Part shown: positions 59,757 to 64,000 of the stretch, one piece after another
Numbering within the stretch: position 1 is the stretch's first letter
How the letters are laid out: each line of letters opens with the position of its first letter
Origin: Lacihabitans sp. CS3-21
Lineage (GTDB): Bacteria; Bacteroidota; Bacteroidia; Cytophagales; Spirosomataceae
Direction of reading: 5' to 3'
NCBI RefSeq assembly: GCF_024343675.1
Contig: NZ_RJUD01000002.1
Location: 62,001-126,000 of the forward strand
DNA length: 64,000 nucleotides
Program-made: the position numbers and the translations under genes
Notes under the pieces: generated by a model
The model's database searches: none
What the model saw: the letters and a program-made list of their open reading frames with translations, nothing else
What the model was told of the DNA's origin: nothing

Positions 59757-61097
59757 ATGAATATGAACTTTAAACCCAAGCTTACTTTTGCCAACATTAT
59801 CAACATGAACGTTGGATTTTTCGGCATTCAGTATAGTTTTGGACTGCAACAGAGTGCTGTAAATCCCATTTATGACATGCTCGGAGCCAGCCCTGACCAA
59901 ATTCCGATTTTGAATCTTGCTGGTCCAATGACGGGTCTTTTGATTCAACCTATAATTGGAGCAATGTCTGATAAGACTTGGTCGCCGAAGTTTGGTAGAA
60001 GAAAACCTTATTTTTTTATAGGGGCAGTTATGTGCAGTTTGGCCTTGTTTCTCTATCCGTTTAGTAGTTCACTTTGGATGGCAGCCGGTCTTTTGTGGCT
60101 TTTGGATGTAGGGAACAATACTGCGATGGAACCTTATAGGGCATTTATAGCAGATAAGCTCGATTCTTCTCAGCAACCCACTGGTTTTCAGGCTCAAAGT
60201 TTTTTTACGGGTTTAGGTCAAACCTTGGTCAATTTGTCCATTTTTGTCTTTCCGATGATATTTCTCGGGACAAAGGGGTCATTGCCTACATGGGTTTATG
60301 CATCGTTTTTTTTAGGAGCAATTTGTTCTGTAGGATCGGTTTGGTGGAGTATGCGTACAACCGCTGAAATACCGCCGACAGATGAAGAATTGGCTGAAAT
60401 GAAATCTTCCCCATTGAGCCTGTTAACACCATTTAAAGAAATACCAAAAGCAATTATGGAAATGCCAAAAGTGATGTGGCAGTTAGCCTTAGTGTATCTT
60501 TTTCAGTGGTATGCCTTGTTTTGTTATTGGCAAAATTCAGCCAAAAGTATTGCTCAATCTGTTTGGAAAACCAATGTTTATCAAGACAATCCTGTTTATA
60601 ATGAAGCTGTTAGTTGGTCGGGATTGGTAAATGGCTGGTACAATATAGTGATGTTTTTAGTGGCCTTTAGTTTGGTTTATTTTGCAAAAAAGTATTCTCC
60701 AAAAATGGTCCATGCATTTTGTTTGGTTCTGGCAGGGTTGGGGTTTTTAGCTTTTCCGATGATAGAGAATAAATACCTGCTGTTTCCAGCCATTACTGGC
60801 TTTGGAATAGGCTGGGCCAGTATGATGGGAATACCCTATTTAATAGTGGTGGGTGCCATTCCGAAGGAAAGATACGGCGTTTATATGGGTATTATCAATA
60901 TGATGATTGTAATACCCATGCTCATTCAAACATTGTCATTTGGCTATATTTTAAAGAATTTCCTGAATAATGATCCAGGAAAGGCCATAACTTTTGCAGG
61001 TGTGTTGTTGTTGATTTCGGCGGTGGCCACATTGCTGATAAAGTCAGACAATAAAGTGGATATCGGAAATATTCCGATGTCTGGTGGTGGCCATTAA
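59757..61097 (+). CDS. Major facilitator superfamily transporter, sugar-carrier like
   Basis: 446 residues with twelve predicted helices. It begins LTFANIINMNVGFFGIQYSFGLQQSAVNPIYDMLGA, and IIGAMSDKTWSPKFGRRKPYFFIGA (about 62-86) is the MFS loop 2-3 motif as in the SLC45 and glycoside-pentoside-hexuronide-like sugar carriers. GFGIGWASMMGIPYLIVVGAIPKERYGVYMGI in the second half is also typical. It probably moves a di- or oligosaccharide with protons. It stands alone between divergent and co-directional genes, with its own terminator. Confidence 0.88.
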   Translation: MNMNFKPKLTFANIINMNVGFFGIQYSFGLQQSAVNPIYDMLGASPDQIPILNLAGPMTGLLIQPIIGAMSDKTWSPKFGRRKPYFFIGAVMCSLALFLYPFSSSLWMAAGLLWLLDVGNNTAMEPYRAFIADKLDSSQQPTGFQAQSFFTGLGQTLVNLSIFVFPMIFLGTKGSLPTWVYASFFLGAICSVGSVWWSMRTTAEIPPTDEELAEMKSSPLSLLTPFKEIPKAIMEMPKVMWQLALVYLFQWYALFCYWQNSAKSIAQSVWKTNVYQDNPVYNEAVSWSGLVNGWYNIVMFLVAFSLVYFAKKYSPKMVHAFCLVLAGLGFLAFPMIENKYLLFPAITGFGIGWASMMGIPYLIVVGAIPKERYGVYMGIINMMIVIPMLIQTLSFGYILKNFLNNDPGKAITFAGVLLLISAVATLLIKSDNKVDIGNIPMSGGGH

Positions 61098-61116
61098 TAA
61101 TAGATATTGTAATAGG

Positions 61117-61152
61117 AAAAAACCGTGATTCTATGGTGTAATCACGGTTTTT
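61117..61152 (+). terminator. Terminator of the MFS gene
   Basis: A 12-bp stem (61119-61130 with 61140-61151) closes a 9-nt loop and is followed by T. It lies 20 bp past the stop codon. Confidence 0.85.
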
Positions 61153-61207
61153 GTGTTTAAATGGTCATTAAATTGTTGTAAGTCATAAATACAATGGTGC
61201 ATTTTCG

Positions 61208-61215
61208 TACTTTTG
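61208..61215 (+). promoter_or_regulatory. -7 box upstream of the ComA-like gene
   Basis: TACTTTTG is an exact TAnnTTTG match, 35 nt before the ATG. The -33 region is unclear. Confidence 0.45.
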
Positions 61216-61250
61216 TATTTTATTTTAGAATATAAAAATATATAGAAAAA

Positions 61251-62075
61251 ATGAATTACTCGCTTTCGCAAGTGCCCGAGCGTACGGTTCAACCTCGAAA
61301 TGAGGGTCTTACCATGGTTATGGATAAAGGCCTTAGTATCAGAGAGACCGAAGACATGCTGAGCATCTCATCAAACTACATTGATATAGTTAAATTAGGC
61401 TGGGCTACATCTTTTGTAACCCCTAACGTACATGAAAAACTCGCTATTTACAAATCTGCCAATATACCTGTTTATTTCGGAGGTACTTTGTTCGAGGCAT
61501 TTGTGGTACGTGGTCAATTTGAAGACTACATGCGTGTTTTGGATAAGTTCGGATTGGAACATGCAGAGGTTTCTGATGGCTCCATTACCTTACCTCATGA
61601 CGAAAAATGCCACTATATCAAGGAGTTAGCTAAAAGAGGAAAGGTGCTTTCTGAGGTGGGTTCTAAAGACGCCGAAAAGATTTTTGCTCCATATAAATGG
61701 ATTGAAATGATGAAGGCTGAACTAGAAGCTGGTGCCTGGAAAGTAATTGGTGAGGCACGTGAAGGTGGGAATATTGGTCTTTATAGAAGTTCTGGCGAAG
61801 TAAGACAAGGTTTAGTTGACGAAATAATTCACGCCATTTCTGCCGAAAATATCATTTGGGAAGCCCCACAAAAATCACAACAAGTATATTTTGTGAAATT
61901 GGTGGGTACCAACGTAAACCTTGGAAACATTGCTCCGAATGAGATTATACCTTTAGAAACCATTCGTTTGGGCTTGAGAGGAGATACTTTTGCTACTTTT
62001 CTGACAGATGAGGTGAAACAAAAATATAAATTAGGTAGATATTATCAGGACGACCGAATCAGACAAGACGACTAA
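61251..62075 (+). CDS. Phosphosulfolactate synthase-like protein (ComA family)
   Basis: 274 residues. The sequence has the ComA pattern: GLTMVMDKGLSIRETEDMLSISSNYIDIVKLGWATSF (about 19-55), IPVYFGGTLFEAF, EHAEVSDGSITLP, KVLSEVGSKD and GNIGLYRSSGEVR, ending in IRLGLRGDTFATF. ComA joins sulfite to phosphoenolpyruvate, the first step towards coenzyme M in archaea; Bacteroidota do not make coenzyme M. A role in making sulfonate precursors such as cysteate for sulfonolipids, which Cytophagales do produce, is a plausible guess. It starts a run with dedA and aroE, the former 3 bp downstream. Confidence 0.85.
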   Translation: MNYSLSQVPERTVQPRNEGLTMVMDKGLSIRETEDMLSISSNYIDIVKLGWATSFVTPNVHEKLAIYKSANIPVYFGGTLFEAFVVRGQFEDYMRVLDKFGLEHAEVSDGSITLPHDEKCHYIKELAKRGKVLSEVGSKDAEKIFAPYKWIEMMKAELEAGAWKVIGEAREGGNIGLYRSSGEVRQGLVDEIIHAISAENIIWEAPQKSQQVYFVKLVGTNVNLGNIAPNEIIPLETIRLGLRGDTFATFLTDEVKQKYKLGRYYQDDRIRQDD

Positions 62076-62078
62076 CAT

Positions 62079-62726
62079 ATGGAATTGATACATTTTTTGT
62101 TGGAGTTTTTAAAAGATCCATTAACCACACTGGAGGGTTTCTTAGCCGAGTACGATAAGCTGACATACGCTTTGCTATTTTTGGTTATTTTTGTAGAAAC
62201 TGGATTTATTGTAATGCCCTTATTACCAGGTGATTCTTTGCTTTTTGCTGTAGGTTTACTGGCTGCCACCACTGGACAGCTGGACATAGCGATAGTTATT
62301 CCTTTATTGATTCTAGCGGCTCTTTTAGGAGACAATGTCAATTATTTTGTAGGAAGGCGATTCAGTGATTTTATAAAATCAAGAGACAAAATACTCTTTC
62401 TAAAACGGGAATATATTACGCAAACAGAGGAGTTTTATGTAAAACATGGGCCGAAAGCAGTGATAATTGCAAGATTTATGCCTATTATTCGTACCATCGC
62501 TCCTTTTGTAGCGGGTGCAGCCAGCATGAAATATTCGAGATATATTCTTTTTTGTGTGATAGGTGCTGTATTATGGGTAACGAGCATCACTATGGTTGGT
62601 TATTTATTAGGCAACAATGTATGGGTGAAAGATAATTTCGAAAAAGTGGTTTTAGGAATTGTTTTCGTTTCAATTATGCCTATGCTTTGGGGGTTCATCA
62701 AAGTTAAATTTCTCAACAAAGCATGA
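62079..62726 (+). CDS. DedA-family membrane protein
   Basis: 215 residues with a re-entrant and transmembrane-rich SNARE-associated Golgi (DedA) fold. Typical segments are FVETGFIVMPLLPGDSLLFAVGLLAA (about 40-65) and KHGPKAVIIARFMPIIRTIAPFVAGAASMKYSRYILF (about 127-165), where the F-x(3)-R and TIAPFVAG motifs are diagnostic. DedA proteins move lipids (undecaprenyl phosphate or phospholipid) across the inner leaflet. It starts 3 bp after the ComA-like gene and overlaps aroE by 4 bp. Confidence 0.9.
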   Translation: MELIHFLLEFLKDPLTTLEGFLAEYDKLTYALLFLVIFVETGFIVMPLLPGDSLLFAVGLLAATTGQLDIAIVIPLLILAALLGDNVNYFVGRRFSDFIKSRDKILFLKREYITQTEEFYVKHGPKAVIIARFMPIIRTIAPFVAGAASMKYSRYILFCVIGAVLWVTSITMVGYLLGNNVWVKDNFEKVVLGIVFVSIMPMLWGFIKVKFLNKA

Positions 62727-63460
62727 AAAATTTTGGCCTCGTAGGTTTTCCGCTTTCTCATTCTTTTTCTAAGAAATATTTTACAGAAAAATTTCAGAGT
62801 TTAGGTATTTCAGACGATCATCAATATAATTTGTATGAAATCGAAGATATTGTTGAGCTAAAGAATATTGTTAAAAATACGGAGGGTTTGAAAGGTTTGA
62901 ATGTCACTATTCCATACAAAGTTGCTGTCAAGCCTTTTTTGAATGAAATAGATTCAGCCGCAGAACGCATTGGGGCAGTGAATGTGATAAAGATTTTAGA
63001 CAATAAAAAACTAAAAGGCTACAATTCTGACTACTTCGGATTTCGTAAATCATTAGAAGAATTTCTTGGAAATGCTAAAGGTATAAAAGCTTTGGTATTG
63101 GGTAATGGAGGTGCTGCCAAAGCGGTTTGTGTGGTTTTGGAAGATATGGGAATCGAGTATAAATTGGTTTCAAGAAGAGCCTCTGACGATACCATCAATT
63201 ATAGAAAAGCCAATGAACTTTTAGCAGAATCTAAATTGATTATCAACTGCACACCACTGGGTACTTACCCAAATGTTACGAGTTTTCCAGATTTGGATTA
63301 TGAAAATATAGGAAATGGGCATTTCTGTTTTGATTTGGTTTACAATCCATCAGAAACGAAATTTCTCCAAAAATCTAAATCAAATGGAGCCAATACTATC
63401 AATGGCTATGATATGTTGGTGTATCAAGCAGAGAAATCTTGGGAGATTTGGAATTCGTGA
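62723..63460 (+). CDS. aroE: Shikimate dehydrogenase
   Basis: 245 residues. It reduces 3-dehydroshikimate with NADPH in the aromatic amino acid pathway. The shikimate-binding serines are in GFPLSHSFSKKYF (near 8-20), the catalytic Lys is in NVTIPYKVAVKP, and GYNSDYFGF binds substrate. The NADPH site is LGNGGAAKAV. It is slightly short for AroE (about 270), as is common in Bacteroidota. Its start overlaps dedA by 4 bp. Confidence 0.94.
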   Translation: MKNFGLVGFPLSHSFSKKYFTEKFQSLGISDDHQYNLYEIEDIVELKNIVKNTEGLKGLNVTIPYKVAVKPFLNEIDSAAERIGAVNVIKILDNKKLKGYNSDYFGFRKSLEEFLGNAKGIKALVLGNGGAAKAVCVVLEDMGIEYKLVSRRASDDTINYRKANELLAESKLIINCTPLGTYPNVTSFPDLDYENIGNGHFCFDLVYNPSETKFLQKSKSNGANTINGYDMLVYQAEKSWEIWNS

Positions 63461-63600
63461 GTTGGTTATTGGTGGATTTGTTATTAGTCAATTGGTTACT
63501 ATTAACTGGCACTGATCACAATGAAATTCAAATGATAGTCTGAATGAAATTGCAACGGAGAGGTCACGAAGTGGTTATTGGAGAGGGACCGGGATAGATT
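63461..63600. repeat. Dispersed intergenic repeat, copy A2
   Basis: The core at 63504-63556 matches the reverse complement of 27098-27150. Flanks have several GGTTATTGG-type units. It occupies most of the spacer between aroE and the ferredoxin gene and encodes nothing obvious. Confidence 0.7.
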
Positions 63601-63684
63601 TTCTGCTAATTAGAGAAGTCGAGGTAGGTTTTTGGTGATTATTGTAAAGAAATTTAAAACTTCGTTATATAAAAAAATAGCAAA

Positions 63685-63987
63685 ATGAAATATACAAAAC
63701 ACGTTTTTGTTTGTACGAATGACAAAGAAGCTCCTAAGAAATGTTGTGGAAGCGAGCGAGGAATGGAGCTAGTGAATGCTTTTAAAGAAGGATTGAAATC
63801 GAAAGGGTTAGATATTGAAATTAGAGCTCAAAGAGCGGGCTGTTTGGATACTTGTGGAAAGGGCCCTTCGGTGGTGGTATATCCTGAGGGAGTTTTTTAT
63901 GGCTTTGTAACGCCCGAAGATGTAAATGAGATTATTGAGAAGCACTTGGTGGGCAATGAGCCTGTGGAGCGATTGGTGATTGCCTAA
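63685..63987 (+). CDS. Thioredoxin-like [2Fe-2S] ferredoxin
   Basis: 100 residues. The cysteines lie in FVCTND (10), KKCCGSERG (20, 21) and AGCLDTCGKGP (53, 57), close to the pattern of the thioredoxin-like ferredoxin family. The fold is completed by SVVVYPEGVFYGFVTPEDVNEIIEKHL. It should carry electrons in the cytoplasm, partner unknown. It lies after a repeat-filled spacer and near the end of the window, complete. Confidence 0.9.
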   Translation: MKYTKHVFVCTNDKEAPKKCCGSERGMELVNAFKEGLKSKGLDIEIRAQRAGCLDTCGKGPSVVVYPEGVFYGFVTPEDVNEIIEKHLVGNEPVERLVIA

Positions 63988-64000
63988 TTTCAAAGAAATT

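Overview
The window looks like chromosomal DNA from a Bacteroidota bacterium, most likely of the order Cytophagales. The DNA is AT-rich. Proteins typical of the phylum include a gliding-motility-type (CHU_C) C-terminal sorting domain, a fused SecDF translocase, an outer-membrane receptor with an N-terminal carboxypeptidase-like domain, PepSY-like lipoproteins, an MFS carrier resembling sugar transporters, and many small secreted proteins whose signal peptides end in Phe-Ala-Gln. Many promoters carry the Bacteroidota -7 box TAnnTTTG. No rRNA, tRNA, CRISPR array, intact transposase or prophage was found. About 58 protein genes are called, one of them cut by the left window edge.

Layout. 1-4 kb: a truncated sterol-desaturase-family gene, a tandem universal stress protein, a KAS III-like synthase and an alpha/beta hydrolase. 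4-12.6 kb, minus strand: an outer-membrane receptor, a CHU_C secreted protein, and a run of small exported proteins headed by a protein with YadA-head-like repeats. 12.6-15.6 kb: a membrane-bound 7TM sensor fused to a LuxR DNA-binding domain, a Kir-type potassium channel and a DinB-family protein. 16-27 kb, mostly minus strand: dihydroorotase with a zinc-ribbon DUF6671 protein, isocitrate dehydrogenase with an unlisted small membrane ORF, a 2OG-Fe(II) oxygenase, NTF2-like proteins, an unknown membrane protein, a beta-propeller lipoprotein, and repeat-rich spacers. 27.3-34.4 kb, plus strand: a transglutaminase / circularly permuted ATP-grasp / alpha-E cluster predicted to make or process peptide-type bonds. 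34.5-46 kb: an AraC regulator, a cupin, a glutamate-synthase-like FMN protein overlapping a GH130 glycosidase, SecDF, QueA, a cobalamin adenosyltransferase and a CBM9-like protein. 46-51 kb: PepSY lipoprotein, ECF sigma factor, a protein combining an anti-sigma-like N-terminus with a beta-barrel C-terminus, a second barrel and TyrS. 51-59.6 kb, minus strand: an ATPase, Dxs, two rhomboids (one apparently lacking its catalytic His), MutL and an Omp85-like barrel. 59.7-64 kb, plus strand: MFS carrier, ComA-like phosphosulfolactate synthase, DedA, AroE and a thioredoxin-like [2Fe-2S] ferredoxin.

The strongest candidates for new biology are three. The first is the sigma factor overlapping a predicted trans-envelope barrel protein. 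The second is the three-gene transglutaminase/ATP-grasp operon. The third is the membrane-tethered LuxR sensor, whose promoter carries a perfect 20-bp inverted repeat between its -33 and -7 boxes. Two families of dispersed intergenic repeats (about 27.1 and 63.5 kb; about 30.8, 34.4 and 36.1 kb) are also visible directly in the sequence.
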